DNA of 64,000 nucleotides from Achromobacter piechaudii NBRC 102461 (GCF_001571245.1 NZ_BCTK01000006.1:806001-870000); one strand, 5' to 3'; shown: positions 52,260-60,898, counted from the stretch's first letter. A program made the numbers and translations. Notes: generated by a model from the sequence alone, not told the origin.

Positions 52260-52820
52260 GCTATCAATGAGCTGGATTTGGACCGCCGTATCGCTCACCG
52301 ACTTCGCGCGCTGCGACAGGATCGCGGCTGGTCGCTGGACGATCTCGCGGGCCTGGCTGGCGTCAGCCGCGCCACCCTCTCGCGCCTGGAAAACGCCGAG
52401 GTCAGCCCCACCGCTTCGGTGCTGGGCAAGCTGTGCGCCGCGCACGGCATGACCATGTCGCGCCTGATGATGATGGTGGAAGACGACTTCGCGCCGCTGG
52501 TGCCCGAACATGCGCAGGCCGTGTGGGTCGACGACAGCGCGGGCTTTCGCCGACGTTCGGTGTCGCCGCCGGCCCAGCAACTGGCCGGCGAAGTCCTGGC
52601 ATGCGAACTGGCCCCCGGCGCGCGCATCGCCTATGACCAGTCGCCCCGGCCCGGGCTGGAACACCATCTGTTGATGCTGGAAGGGCAATTGCAGATCACC
52701 GTCGATGGGCAGACGTACGCGCTCGCGCCCGGCGATTGCCTGCGGTACCAGTTGTTCGGCGCCAGCCTGTTCGTGACCCCGCCGCAACACGGCGCCCGTT
52801 ATCTGTTGTTCATCGTCTGA
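52251..52820 (+). CDS. XRE-family regulator with cupin domain
   Basis: 189 residues: an N-terminal helix-turn-helix (LRALRQDRGWSLDDLAGLAG, then VSRATLSRLENAEVSPTASV) and a C-terminal cupin (GLEHHLLMLEGQLQITVDGQ; GDCLRYQLFG). Cupin ligand probably a small organic molecule. It is followed 7 bp later by a GNAT acetyltransferase gene, a common pairing; the two form one operon. The start overlaps a candidate operator, suggesting autoregulation, possibly with control of the divergent phospholipase gene. Confidence 0.9.
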   Translation: MENAINELDLDRRIAHRLRALRQDRGWSLDDLAGLAGVSRATLSRLENAEVSPTASVLGKLCAAHGMTMSRLMMMVEDDFAPLVPEHAQAVWVDDSAGFRRRSVSPPAQQLAGEVLACELAPGARIAYDQSPRPGLEHHLLMLEGQLQITVDGQTYALAPGDCLRYQLFGASLFVTPPQHGARYLLFIV

Positions 52821-52827
52821 GTCCGCC

Positions 52828-53370
52828 ATGTCCCAAACCAGTACCTCCCTTGAATTGACCCGCTTGACGGCCGATGCCGCCCACGCCTGCCTGGACGAAC
52901 TGGGCCAACTGCTGCACGCCTGCGTGCAGGATGGCGCCAGCGTCAGCTTCGTGTTGCCGCTGACGATGGACGAGGCCAACGCGTTCTGGCAGTCCAAGGT
53001 TCTGCCCGCCGTCGCGCAAGGAAAGTTGTCGTTGTGGGTCGCGCGCCAGGACGGACGCCTGGCCGGCTCGGTGCAACTGGACTGCGACACGCCGCCCAAT
53101 CAACCGCACCGTGCCGAGATCCGCAAGCTGCTCGTCCACCCGGATTTCCGCCGCCAAGGCATCGCGCGCCGTTTGCTGAACGCCGCCGAGTCGCACGCCG
53201 TGTCGCTGGGCCGCAGCCTGATCACGCTGGACACCCGCACGGGCGACAGCGCCGAACCGCTCTATGTATCGGCCGGGTACGTCACGGTCGGCCAGATCCC
53301 CGGTTTCAGCCGCGACCCGCACGATGCGGGCAAGCTGGACGCGACCACGATTATGTACAAGCGGGTCTGA
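52828..53370 (+). CDS. GNAT-family N-acetyltransferase
   Basis: 180 residues. The acetyl-CoA binding motif is HPDFRRQGIARRLLNAAE; the conserved LWVARQDGRLAGSVQL strand precedes it. Transfers an acetyl group from acetyl-CoA to an amine, substrate unknown. It is 7 bp downstream of the XRE-cupin regulator, which probably controls it. A weak terminator follows. Confidence 0.88.
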   Translation: MSQTSTSLELTRLTADAAHACLDELGQLLHACVQDGASVSFVLPLTMDEANAFWQSKVLPAVAQGKLSLWVARQDGRLAGSVQLDCDTPPNQPHRAEIRKLLVHPDFRRQGIARRLLNAAESHAVSLGRSLITLDTRTGDSAEPLYVSAGYVTVGQIPGFSRDPHDAGKLDATTIMYKRV

Positions 53371-53392
53371 CGGGCGGTTTTGACCCGTTTTC
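53369..53392 (+). terminator. Weak terminator after GNAT gene
   Basis: ACGGG at 53370-53374 pairs with CCCGT at 53384-53388 followed by TTTTC. The stem is only five base pairs, so strength is doubtful. Confidence 0.4.
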
Positions 53393-53410
53393 GTAAGGCC
53401 TTGATAAGCC

Positions 53411-53459
53411 AAAAGAAAAACGGGCCAGATTTGACCCGGTCGAGTCAAATCTGGCCCGT
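53411..53459 (-). terminator. Strong terminator of the minus-strand hypothetical gene
   Basis: A perfect 16-bp stem (53420-53435 with 53444-53459, ACGGGCCAGATTTGAC) over an 8-base loop. On the minus strand it is followed by TTTTTCTTTT, so it ends transcription of the gene at 53498-53830. It could also slow the plus-strand transcript, which lacks a T-tract after it. Confidence 0.85.
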
Positions 53460-53497
53460 CTGGCCTGCGGCGCACCGCAGGCAGGGGCGTTGGACCT

Positions 53498-53830
53498 TCA
53501 AGCCAGCGGCTTGATGCCCACGCTGTAAGGGGGAGCGTTGCCGCGCGCGGGCGCTTTGATTTTCAGCATCGATCCGCCGGGGGTGAATTCGAATTCCTGG
53601 AACGGCACTTCGAACCACTGATGAAAGCTGGTGCGCGAGAACTCGGGCACCCAGACCTTGGGACGCTTGGCGTCGCAATGGAATTCGACCAGCGTGCGGT
53701 CGATGCCCAGCGGGCGCGTGTTGCCGATGCGGTAGCTGACGCGCAGCTCGGCGCTTTCGGTCGAGCCGGGGCGCCAGGTCAGGCCGATGGATTCCATGAA
53801 TTGTTCAATCGCCTGAATACCGCGATGCAT
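53498..53830 (-). CDS. Conserved-looking small cytoplasmic protein, function unknown
   Basis: 110 residues from ATG 53830, which follows CGGAG. Features: helix FMESIGLTWRPGSTESAEL at the N-terminus, TLVEFHCDAKRPKVWVPEFS in the middle, and WFEVPFQEFEFTPGGSML near the end; no signal or membrane segment. It has a strong terminator downstream and a terminator-like hairpin 36 bp upstream of its start. I do not recognise the family. Confidence 0.65.
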   Translation of the reverse strand: MHRGIQAIEQFMESIGLTWRPGSTESAELRVSYRIGNTRPLGIDRTLVEFHCDAKRPKVWVPEFSRTSFHQWFEVPFQEFEFTPGGSMLKIKAPARGNAPPYSVGIKPLA

Positions 53831-54147
53831 AGTTGACTCCGAATGCTGGCGGGCGACGCGCGCCCACAAAAATCCGCCGCGTGCAGCGGCGGGAAACAGG
53901 GGAATTATCCGACATTCCGCGTGGCCTTGCCGAGCGGGCCCCGGTTGGGGACGTCTGCCGCCTTCCGCATCCATGGAGAAATAGGCAGGTATCACGCAAG
54001 AACGAGGCTGTACGGGCAGGCGTGCGATTTTTAACATTCCTTCCAGGCTCGGGGCAGCGATTTCCATCAGGAATTTGCCGTTCGGAGTCCGCCCGCCAGG
54101 CATCTTGCCGGGGGGCCGCAAGCTGGCAAGCAAGGGAAGGGAATCGC
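53831..54147. other. 317-bp divergent intergenic region
   Basis: Lies between the start of the 110-residue hypothetical gene and an SDR gene. It contains the hairpin at 53866-53892, a GGAAGG ribosome-binding site just before the SDR ATG, and AT-poor sequence with no convincing promoter, operator or frame that I could support. Both genes must be transcribed outward from here. Confidence 0.5.
53866..53892 (-). terminator. Terminator-like hairpin in the leader of the 53498-53830 gene
   Basis: GCGGCGG and CCGCCGC (53886-53892 and 53874-53880 on the plus strand) pair over a GTGCA loop; on the minus strand ATTTTTG follows. It precedes the gene's start by 36 bp, so it may act as an attenuator of that gene or as the end of an unseen transcript from upstream. 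Confidence 0.45.
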
Positions 54148-54978
54148 ATGAATGCCGAAAAAATCTGGTTGGTGACGGGTGCATCCACGGGCTTGGGCCT
54201 GACGCTGGTGAAGATGCTGCTGGACCAAGGGCACAAAGTGGCGGCGACGTCGCGGGATGGCGATGCGTTGCTGGAAGCGGTGGGCGCCAAGCTTGAGGGT
54301 CAGTTCCTGCCGTTGACGGTGGACCTGGTTGACGAACGCAATGTGCGCCGCGCGGTGGACGCGACCGTGGCCGCGTTCGGTGGCGTGGACGTGGTGGTGA
54401 ACAACGCGCGGGCCGCGTGCCCGGGATCGCTGGCCGAGCTGTCCGACGCGCAGGTGCGCGCCTCGTTCGACATCAATGTCTTCGGCACGTTGAACGTGAT
54501 ACGCGCGGTGCTGCCGCGCATGCGGGCGCAGGGTAGTGGCCATGTCATCAATGTCTCGTCGATTCTTGGCTTCGATGGCAGGCATGCCGAGTGGGGCGCG
54601 TACAGCGCGGCCAAGTTCGCGGTGTGCGGATTGACCGAGGCGCTGGCCGCGCAGGCGGCGCCCTGGGGCGTGCGCGTGTCGCTGGTCTACCCCGGCGCGT
54701 TGCGCGAGCATTCGCCGCGCGATGGCGGTGATTCGCCGGAACGGGCGGCGCACCTGGCGCACTCGGCGCACGGGCAGGGCGGTAGCGACGTGGCCAAGGC
54801 CGCGCAGGCGCTGATCCAGGCGGCGCAGGCGCAGTACGCGCCGCTGCACCTGTTCCTGGGACGTGACGCGTTCGATCAGGCGCGCGTCAAGATCCAGTCG
54901 GTGCAGCAGGAGTTGGCGCGTTGGCGCGAGATGTCGGTATCGATCGGCTTTGTCGACGAGCGCCGCCTCGCGGCCTGA
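54148..54978 (+). CDS. SDR-family oxidoreductase
   Basis: 276 residues. Rossmann motif VTGASTGLGLTLV, VVNNARAA (a variant of NNAG), Ser in NVSSILGF and catalytic YSAAKFAV. The group is near the 'short-chain dehydrogenase, YbbO/retinol-type' class with classical Tyr/Lys intact. ATG 54148 follows GGAAGG. No obvious operon partner: a TauE/SafE exporter converges from the other side. Substrate unknown. Confidence 0.85.
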   Translation: MNAEKIWLVTGASTGLGLTLVKMLLDQGHKVAATSRDGDALLEAVGAKLEGQFLPLTVDLVDERNVRRAVDATVAAFGGVDVVVNNARAACPGSLAELSDAQVRASFDINVFGTLNVIRAVLPRMRAQGSGHVINVSSILGFDGRHAEWGAYSAAKFAVCGLTEALAAQAAPWGVRVSLVYPGALREHSPRDGGDSPERAAHLAHSAHGQGGSDVAKAAQALIQAAQAQYAPLHLFLGRDAFDQARVKIQSVQQELARWREMSVSIGFVDERRLAA

Positions 54979-55065
54979 GCATGTCCGCTGAACGAGCGGC
55001 ATGACTGATCCCGGGCGGGCGCTGATGGAGCACGGTCGCGCATCGAGCACCTTGCCGACTGCACC

Positions 55066-55836
55066 TCAACCCGTCCAGCCGTTCAACACTTGCCAAGCGC
55101 CCAGCAACGCCAGGCTGATCATGAAGCATCGCTTGAACATCCGGGCGGACAGCTTGTTGCGCAGCCATTGCCCCAGCGCCATGCCCCCCAGCGCCGGCAG
55201 CAACATCAAGACCGATGCGCCTGCCGCCTGGGGGCTGTAGCCGCCGTTCAGCCACAGCCCCGCCGCCAGCGCCACCGTGGACACCGTGAACGAGATGCCC
55301 ATGGCCTGGATCAGTCCGTCCTTGCCCAGGTTCAGCGCCTGAAGGAATGGCACGGCCGGGATGACGAACACGCCGGTGGCGGCGGTGATGGCGCCGGTGA
55401 CTACGCCGACCAGCGCGCCCAGCATGTTTTCATGGCGGCGCGGCACGGGCGGGGGCGAGCCGAACATGCCCCACGCGGCATAGGCGATCAGCGCCAGGCC
55501 CAGCCCCACGCTGGCCCATTGACCGCTGGGTGCGCCCAGCCATAGCGCGCCGGCCAGTGTCCCGACGCAGATGCCGGCCTGCATGGCGCCGATGCGGCGC
55601 AGGATGCGCGGCAGCGTCGGCCAGGGGCGCGCCTGCCAGAGATTGGTGATCAGCGACGGCACGATGAGCAAGGCGGCCGCCTGAGCGGGCGCCATCAGCA
55701 AGGCCAGCATCGCCATCGCAATGGTAGGCAGCCCCAAGCCCACGACGCCCTTGACCACGCCGGCCAGGACGAACACCGCGATGCAGGCGGCCAGGATGGC
55801 GGCCGTGCCGCCGGGCAGTAGAGCCACCGTGTTCAT
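55066..55836 (-). CDS. TauE/SafE-family membrane exporter
   Basis: 256 residues with eight hydrophobic segments and the paired family motifs LAGVVKGVVGLGLPTIAMAM near the N-terminus and GALVGVVTGAITAATGVFVI in the second half. Family members export sulfite, sulfoacetate or other small organosulfonate or organic anions. It is divergent from a LysR regulator; a LysR-like dyad lies 20 bp before its start. Substrate unknown. Confidence 0.88.
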   Translation of the reverse strand: MNTVALLPGGTAAILAACIAVFVLAGVVKGVVGLGLPTIAMAMLALLMAPAQAAALLIVPSLITNLWQARPWPTLPRILRRIGAMQAGICVGTLAGALWLGAPSGQWASVGLGLALIAYAAWGMFGSPPPVPRRHENMLGALVGVVTGAITAATGVFVIPAVPFLQALNLGKDGLIQAMGISFTVSTVALAAGLWLNGGYSPQAAGASVLMLLPALGGMALGQWLRNKLSARMFKRCFMISLALLGAWQVLNGWTG

Positions 55837-55855
55837 GTCATCACCGTATCGGCAG

Positions 55856-55876
55856 TCAGGCTATGGCTGGGCCTGA
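55856..55876. promoter_or_regulatory. Dyad before the TauE/SafE gene
   Basis: TCAGGC (55856-55861) and GCCTGA (55871-55876) are exact inverted repeats over nine bases, 20 bp upstream of the exporter start. Together with the site at 56033-56059, it could be bound by the divergent LysR regulator. Confidence 0.45.
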
Positions 55877-56032
55877 TGCCGGCTTTCCATGCCGGGAGCG
55901 AGCGCAGCACGACCAAGGGGTGGAGCAACATCAGAGCGACCAGGAAAAGAGTCATGTGAAAACCAGAATCAAGAAACCCGACACGCCATCTTGCCTTCGG
56001 ACAGCGGGATCTTGCATCGGGAAATGGCAGAG

Positions 56033-56059
56033 CCAGCCTACGGCCAGGCCATAGGCTGG
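56033..56059. promoter_or_regulatory. LysR-box-like inverted repeat before the LysR gene
   Basis: CCAGCCTA (56033-56040) and TAGGCTGG (56052-56059) are exact 8-bp inverted repeats over an 11-base spacer, i.e. the T-N11-A form of LysR recognition sites with longer arms. It ends 17 bp before the LysR ATG, so autoregulation and control of the divergent exporter are likely. Confidence 0.65.
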
Positions 56060-56076
56060 CGTGCTACGCTGGCCGA

Positions 56077-57039
56077 ATGCGATTCGACCTGACCGACCTT
56101 CGTCTTTTTCTTAACGTGCACGAGACAGGCTCGATCACGGCCGGCGCGCAGCGTACTCACATGACCTTGGCATCGGCCAGCGAACGCATCCGCGGCATGG
56201 AAGGCGCGCTGGGCGTGGCGCTGTTGGTGCGCGCGCATCGCGGCGTCGAGCCCACGCCAGCGGGGCGGACGCTGGCGCATCATGCGCGTGTCGTGCTGGC
56301 GCAGATCGACCGCATGCGTGGTGAGCTCGATCACTATGGTCATGGCCTGAAAGGCCATGTGCGCGTGTTGTGCAACACCACGGCGTTCAGTGAATATCTG
56401 CCGCCCGTGCTGGCCGACTTCTTGCGCGACCATCCGAACGTGTCCGTCGATCTGGAAGAACGGACCAGCCTGGAAATCGCCGATGCCTTGCGCGCCGGCG
56501 CCTGCGATATCGGCGTGCTGGCCGATTCCGCCGATCTGCACGGCCTCTACACGCGCACGTTCCGGCATGACCCCCTGACCTTGGTGGTGCCGCGCGGCCA
56601 TGCGCTGGCGCGGCGGCAGTCGCTCAAGCTGGAAGAGGTGGCGGACGAGGACTTCATCGGGCTGGTCGAAGGCAGCGCGCTGCAAGCGCACCTGGCGCAT
56701 CATGCGCGGCGCGCGGGCAAGGCGTTGTCGTATCGCGTGCGGCTGCGGGACTTTGACGCCGTGTGCAGGATGGTGGGGCAGGGCGTGGGCGTTGCCATCG
56801 TGCCGCGCGTGGCCGCCGTGCGGCTGGGCAGGTCGGCGGGTGTGCAGCGCGTGGCGCTGTCCGACGAGTGGGCCACGCGCGATCTGGTGCTCTGCGTGCG
56901 CGACGCGCTGCCGGCTTATGCGGCCGAACTGGTGGACTACGCGCTGCGAGATGCGCCGCTTACGAGCCCGCGAGCGGACGCGGCTTGTGCAGATGGCCGC
57001 GTTCAAACCACGACCCGGAAGCGACCGCCGCCAGGATGA
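56077..57039 (+). CDS. LysR-family transcriptional regulator
   Basis: 320 residues with N-terminal helix-turn-helix (FLNVHETGSITAGAQRTHMT, then LASASERIRGMEGALG) and a periplasmic-binding-protein-like effector domain (HVRVLCNTTAFSEYLPPVLA; GQGVGVAIVPRVAAVR). It is divergent from the TauE/SafE exporter with two dyads between them. Its last 80 bp run antiparallel into the 3' end of the MATE gene, so the C-terminal tail is unusual (Arg/Thr-rich). Confidence 0.88.
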   Translation: MRFDLTDLRLFLNVHETGSITAGAQRTHMTLASASERIRGMEGALGVALLVRAHRGVEPTPAGRTLAHHARVVLAQIDRMRGELDHYGHGLKGHVRVLCNTTAFSEYLPPVLADFLRDHPNVSVDLEERTSLEIADALRAGACDIGVLADSADLHGLYTRTFRHDPLTLVVPRGHALARRQSLKLEEVADEDFIGLVEGSALQAHLAHHARRAGKALSYRVRLRDFDAVCRMVGQGVGVAIVPRVAAVRLGRSAGVQRVALSDEWATRDLVLCVRDALPAYAAELVDYALRDAPLTSPRADAACADGRVQTTTRKRPPPG

Positions 57040-58363
57040 TCAGGCCGTACAGGCACATCGCCACCGCCGCCACCAGGAAGAAGACCGTCAACGAGCCCGT
57101 CAGGTGCAGCGCCACGCCGCCCGCGCCCACGGCGGTCGCAAGCCGCAGGCAACCGGCCAGCAAGGGCCACTTCAAGCGGCCCGCGCCTTGCGAGGCGAAG
57201 TACATCGAGAATCCCATCGCGAAAAAGCCGTACACCGGTCCCACGGTTTGCAGGTAGACGGCGCCCGCTTGCAGCATGTGGTCCTGCGCGCCGAACAGGC
57301 GCAGCCAGGCTTCGGGAAAGCAGGCCGCCGCCAGGCCGATGGCCTCGGCCAGCACGAAGGCCATCGCGCCGCCAGTCAGGGCGATTCGCACCGCGCGCTC
57401 GGGCTGGCCCGCCCCGATGTTGGACGCCACCATCGCGACCATGGGCGCGCCCAGCCCGAAGGCGATCGGAATCAGCAGGTATTCCAGCCGCACCGCGATG
57501 CCGTAGCCCGCCACTGCCGCCGTGCCCGCATAGGCCCCGACCAGCGCGGCGGTCAAGGCAACCAGGGCGTTGGTCAGCAGCGGGTTCAAGGTGGCCAGCG
57601 CGCCGACGCTGAGGATGCTGCGCATCAGCGACAGGTGCAGGCGGCTGGCGACCAGCCGCGCCGGGTTGCGGCCGCTGGCGCAGTACGCGCCCAGGATCAG
57701 CGCGCCCACGCCGTAATAAATGACCAGCGCCCAGCCGCCGCCCGCCACGCCCAGCGCGGGAAACGGTCCCCAACCGAAGATCAGGCAGGGCGACAAGGGG
57801 ATCAGCAGCAAGGCCCCGCCGCAGATCACCGCGCCGGGCACGAGCATGTTGCCCGTGCCGCGGATGACGCTGGCGAAGGCGTTCATCAACCACATCAGCA
57901 CGATGCCGCCGAAGATGACGTTGGAATAGGCCAGGGCGGCGTCCAGTGCTTCGCCTTGCGCACCCAGCGCGCGGTATAGCTGCGGCCCGAAGGCCAGCAA
58001 CAGTACGCAGAAGAGGAGGCCCAGCAGCGCGTTGAGCACGACGGCGTGCAGCACCAACTGGTCGGCCTCTTGCTGCCTGCCACCGCCCAGCGCGCGCGCC
58101 ACGGCGGCCGAGATGCCGCCGCCCATCGCGCCCTGCGACATGTTGCCCATCAGGAACAGCACGGGCACCACCAGCGCCACGCCCGCCAGCACGGACGTAC
58201 CCAGGCGCGCCAGGAACCAGGTTTCGATCAGCCCGGTGGCGGACTGCGCCGACATCATCAAAATATTGGGCCAGGCCAGGCGCGCCAACGTAGGGGCGAT
58301 GGGCGCTTCCAGCATCGCCTGCAGGCGCGCGTTGGCGGGGCGAGGCGTAGGTGTCGATGACAT
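56960..58363 (-). CDS. MATE-family multidrug efflux transporter
   Basis: 467 residues from ATG 58363, with 12 hydrophobic segments in two pseudo-repeats: APIAPTLARLAWPNILMMSA begins the first and RSILSVGALATLNPLLTNA begins the second. MATE exporters use Na+ or H+ gradients to expel cationic drugs. It is divergent from a MarR regulator, a typical control pair, and its 3' end overlaps the LysR gene. An upstream frame extension to 58411 is possible. Confidence 0.9.
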   Translation of the reverse strand: MSSTPTPRPANARLQAMLEAPIAPTLARLAWPNILMMSAQSATGLIETWFLARLGTSVLAGVALVVPVLFLMGNMSQGAMGGGISAAVARALGGGRQQEADQLVLHAVVLNALLGLLFCVLLLAFGPQLYRALGAQGEALDAALAYSNVIFGGIVLMWLMNAFASVIRGTGNMLVPGAVICGGALLLIPLSPCLIFGWGPFPALGVAGGGWALVIYYGVGALILGAYCASGRNPARLVASRLHLSLMRSILSVGALATLNPLLTNALVALTAALVGAYAGTAAVAGYGIAVRLEYLLIPIAFGLGAPMVAMVASNIGAGQPERAVRIALTGGAMAFVLAEAIGLAAACFPEAWLRLFGAQDHMLQAGAVYLQTVGPVYGFFAMGFSMYFASQGAGRLKWPLLAGCLRLATAVGAGGVALHLTGSLTVFFLVAAVAMCLYGLIILAAVASGSWFERGHLHKPRPLAGS

Positions 58364-58400
58364 GGGCGAGGGCCTGAACAGGATGCGATAAAATTTACGT

Positions 58401-58408
58401 GCATATGC
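58401..58408. promoter_or_regulatory. Palindrome in the MATE/MarR divergent region
   Basis: GCATATGC, an 8-bp exact palindrome in an AT-rich stretch (ACGTGCATATGCCAATA), lies between the MATE start at 58363 and the MarR start at 58497. MarR proteins bind short palindromes near their own promoters; it is a weak candidate. Confidence 0.3.
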
Positions 58409-58496
58409 CAATATCTGTCAAGAATGCGCTGGACGCCGGCTGGTCCCGGCAGTAGCGTATTGAGCTTGCCCGAACCACTCTGCTTGTCGCCTGCCC

Positions 58497-58970
58497 ATGT
58501 CCGACACTGACACCGCCTTCGTCCCGACTCCGGACCCGCTCGTCTGCAACGGCGCCGCCTTGCGCAAGGCGACGCGGCGCGTCTCGCAGTTGTACGACAC
58601 GGTGTTGGCGCCATGCGGCCTGAAGGTGTCGCAGCATTCCATCCTGGTGCACATCGCCCGCGCCGGTACGCCGTCGATGACCGATCTTGCGCGCGCGCTG
58701 GTGCTGGACCGATCCGCCCTGGCGCACAACCTGAAGCCGCTGGAGCGCGACGGCTATGTGGAAACCTCGCGCGACGAACGCGACGGCCGCAGCCGCCGTG
58801 TGGCGCTGACCGATGGGGGGCGCGCCAAGCTGGCTGAATCCAAACGCCTGTGGAAAGACGCGCAGCGCCGTTTCGAAGCGGCCTATGGCGAGGAACGCGC
58901 GGCGGCCTTGCGGCATGCGCTGGCGGATATTTTTTCCGACGAGTTCGCGATGGCCTTCAGCCGGGGGTAG
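58497..58970 (+). CDS. MarR-family transcriptional regulator
   Basis: 157 residues with the winged-helix core (MTDLARALVLDRSALAHNLK, then GYVETSRDERDGRSRRVAL wing). A Cys at residue 45 (LAPCGLKVSQHS) lies in the N-terminal helix, where some MarR proteins sense oxidants; Cys17 is another. Divergent from the MATE exporter, which it probably represses. The 3' end overlaps the EamA gene by 14 bp on the opposite strand. Confidence 0.9.
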   Translation: MSDTDTAFVPTPDPLVCNGAALRKATRRVSQLYDTVLAPCGLKVSQHSILVHIARAGTPSMTDLARALVLDRSALAHNLKPLERDGYVETSRDERDGRSRRVALTDGGRAKLAESKRLWKDAQRRFEAAYGEERAAALRHALADIFSDEFAMAFSRG

Positions 58971-59847
58971 GGCGCGCGCTTATCGCCTGCGCCAACACGC
59001 CGGCCAGCACGCAAGCCATGCCCGCCGCCTGTGCCGGCGTCACCGTTTCGCCCAGCACGGTCGCTGCCAACAACACGGCTGAAGCCGGCGCCAGCGCGGT
59101 GAACAGCGCCGCTTCCGCGCCCGCCACGCGCGCCGACCCGGCGTACCAGAGCAGGAATCCGCCCACCGTCGGCACCAGCGCGTAATAGCCCACCGCCAGC
59201 ATGGCGTCGCTGGAAAAGCTCAGCGACCAGGGCGCCTCGGTCATGCTGGCCAGTACCGAGAAGGCCAGGCCAAAGCCCGTCATCAGCGTGGACTGGGCCA
59301 GGGGCGGCACAGGCACCCGCAAGCGCTTGTTCAGCAGGATGAACAGCCCTTCGCAGATCACGGCGCCCAGGATCAACGCATTGCCCAGCCATGACTGCGG
59401 CGCATCCGCATCGCCGCCGCCACGGGCCATGAGCCAGACGCCGATGGCCGCCAGCGCGATCGCCGCCAGCGTGGCCCGGCCGGGCCGTTCGCGCAGCAGC
59501 AGCATGGCGATGGCGGCGGACACCAGGGGCAGCGTGCCCAGGATGATGCCGCCGTCCACGGCCGAGGCGCGCTGCAAGCCGGCGATCAGCAAGGTCGTAT
59601 ATCCCACGCTGCCCGCGATGGCCTGCGCGACCAGCAGCAAGCCATCGCGCAGGCACAGGCGCGGCGGGCGCGCGCCGGTGACGGCCATCAACAATGCGAA
59701 GCAGGGCAGCGCCATGGCAAAGCGCAGGGCGGTGGCGGTGAACGGCGGCATGCCGGCCCCGATGATCTTGCTGGCGACGACCGTGCTGCCTACCAGCACC
59801 ATGGCTGCCGACAAGCAGGCATAGCCGCGCACTTTTTCGTTCGACAC
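58957..59847 (-). CDS. EamA-family (DMT) exporter
   Basis: 296 residues with ten hydrophobic segments in two EamA repeats (MVLVGSTVVASKIIGAGMPP ; NALILGAVICEGLFILLNKR ; GAEAALFTALAPASAVLLAA). Exports amino acids or metabolites in known members. It is 162 bp downstream of an AraC gene on the same strand, which may control it. Substrate unknown. Confidence 0.9.
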   Translation of the reverse strand: MSNEKVRGYACLSAAMVLVGSTVVASKIIGAGMPPFTATALRFAMALPCFALLMAVTGARPPRLCLRDGLLLVAQAIAGSVGYTTLLIAGLQRASAVDGGIILGTLPLVSAAIAMLLLRERPGRATLAAIALAAIGVWLMARGGGDADAPQSWLGNALILGAVICEGLFILLNKRLRVPVPPLAQSTLMTGFGLAFSVLASMTEAPWSLSFSSDAMLAVGYYALVPTVGGFLLWYAGSARVAGAEAALFTALAPASAVLLAATVLGETVTPAQAAGMACVLAGVLAQAISARPTPG

Positions 59848-60009
59848 TATTGCTGCCCCATCGCTGACTGAAAGGCGTAGCTTGGGGGCAGCGTGCGCGC
59901 GAGTCTTGAACGAAATTGCAGCGTGCGGTTCAGCGGGTTCCGGCTGCGCAAGCGTTTCAAGTCCGGAAAGTACTCATGCGGAACCCACTATTCATGGCCG
60001 GCAAACCGT

Positions 60010-60834
60010 TCAATCGGGGCAAGCCGCCAACGCGTAGCGGCGTGGCGATACGCCATATGTCCGCGTGAAGAGCCGCGTCATGTGGCTTTGATCCGCAAAG
60101 CCGCTGGCCGTGGCCGCGTCGGCCAAGGTCAGGCCGCGCCGGATCAGCTGGCGCGCCAACAGCAATCGCCGTTGGATCTGGTACGCATGCGGGGTCATGC
60201 CGGTGGCGCGGGTGAACGCACGCAGCGCTTGATAACGGCTCAGTCCGCTGGCGCTGCCCAGGTCGGCAAGCGACAAGATCGCGGCGGGGTCATCATCGAT
60301 CAATGCGCGCGCGTGGCGGATGCTGGCGGGAACGCTGCCGGACGCGTCAGCCGATGTTTGCGGCAGGCCGTCGCCGCGCGCTTTCGCCAGGATGCGCAGC
60401 AACAGCGCGTCGCAGGCCAGCGGGGCGGGGTCGGCGATGGCCTGCGCGTAAAGGCGTAAGACGTCGCGTGCCAGCGCGGGTTGGTGACGCGCCGGATGTT
60501 CGAATTCATAAGACGCGCCGCTGGTGTCGGCGTCATCAAGCTCAAGCGCGGCGTGCAGCACCACGTCGGGATCCAGGTACAGCATCTGCCATGCGCGCGG
60601 CGTGTCGCCGATGGGCGCGCCGTCGTGGACTTCGCCGGGATTGACCGTGATGACGTGGCCAGGCCCGGCCTGCACCTGTCCCCTGCCGCTGTGCGATACC
60701 TGCGCGCCCAGGCGCATCACACCGATCCCGAACTGGTCATGCGTATGCCGGGCGAAGGCGTGGCGGCTGTGCGCGGCCACTGCCTGCACGCCGGCAAGCA
60801 CGCTGCGCTGCATCAGGAATTGGCCGGTAGGCAT
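60010..60834 (-). CDS. AraC-family transcriptional regulator
   Basis: 274 residues from ATG 60834; the frame extends upstream but the added part is low in plausible sequence. Sensor cupin with HSRHAFARHTHDQFGIGVMR, then two helix-turn-helix parts (ADLGSASGLSRYQALRAFTR; GFADQSHMTRLFTRTYGVSP). Of the type found beside EamA or LysE exporters, and the EamA gene lies downstream. Target inferred from position only. Confidence 0.86.
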   Translation of the reverse strand: MPTGQFLMQRSVLAGVQAVAAHSRHAFARHTHDQFGIGVMRLGAQVSHSGRGQVQAGPGHVITVNPGEVHDGAPIGDTPRAWQMLYLDPDVVLHAALELDDADTSGASYEFEHPARHQPALARDVLRLYAQAIADPAPLACDALLLRILAKARGDGLPQTSADASGSVPASIRHARALIDDDPAAILSLADLGSASGLSRYQALRAFTRATGMTPHAYQIQRRLLLARQLIRRGLTLADAATASGFADQSHMTRLFTRTYGVSPRRYALAACPD

Positions 60835-60898
60835 GGGGGCGAGTGGGGGCAAGTGGTGGCGATCCAGTATCGCTTGCCGGGCTCGACGCCGGCAACTG

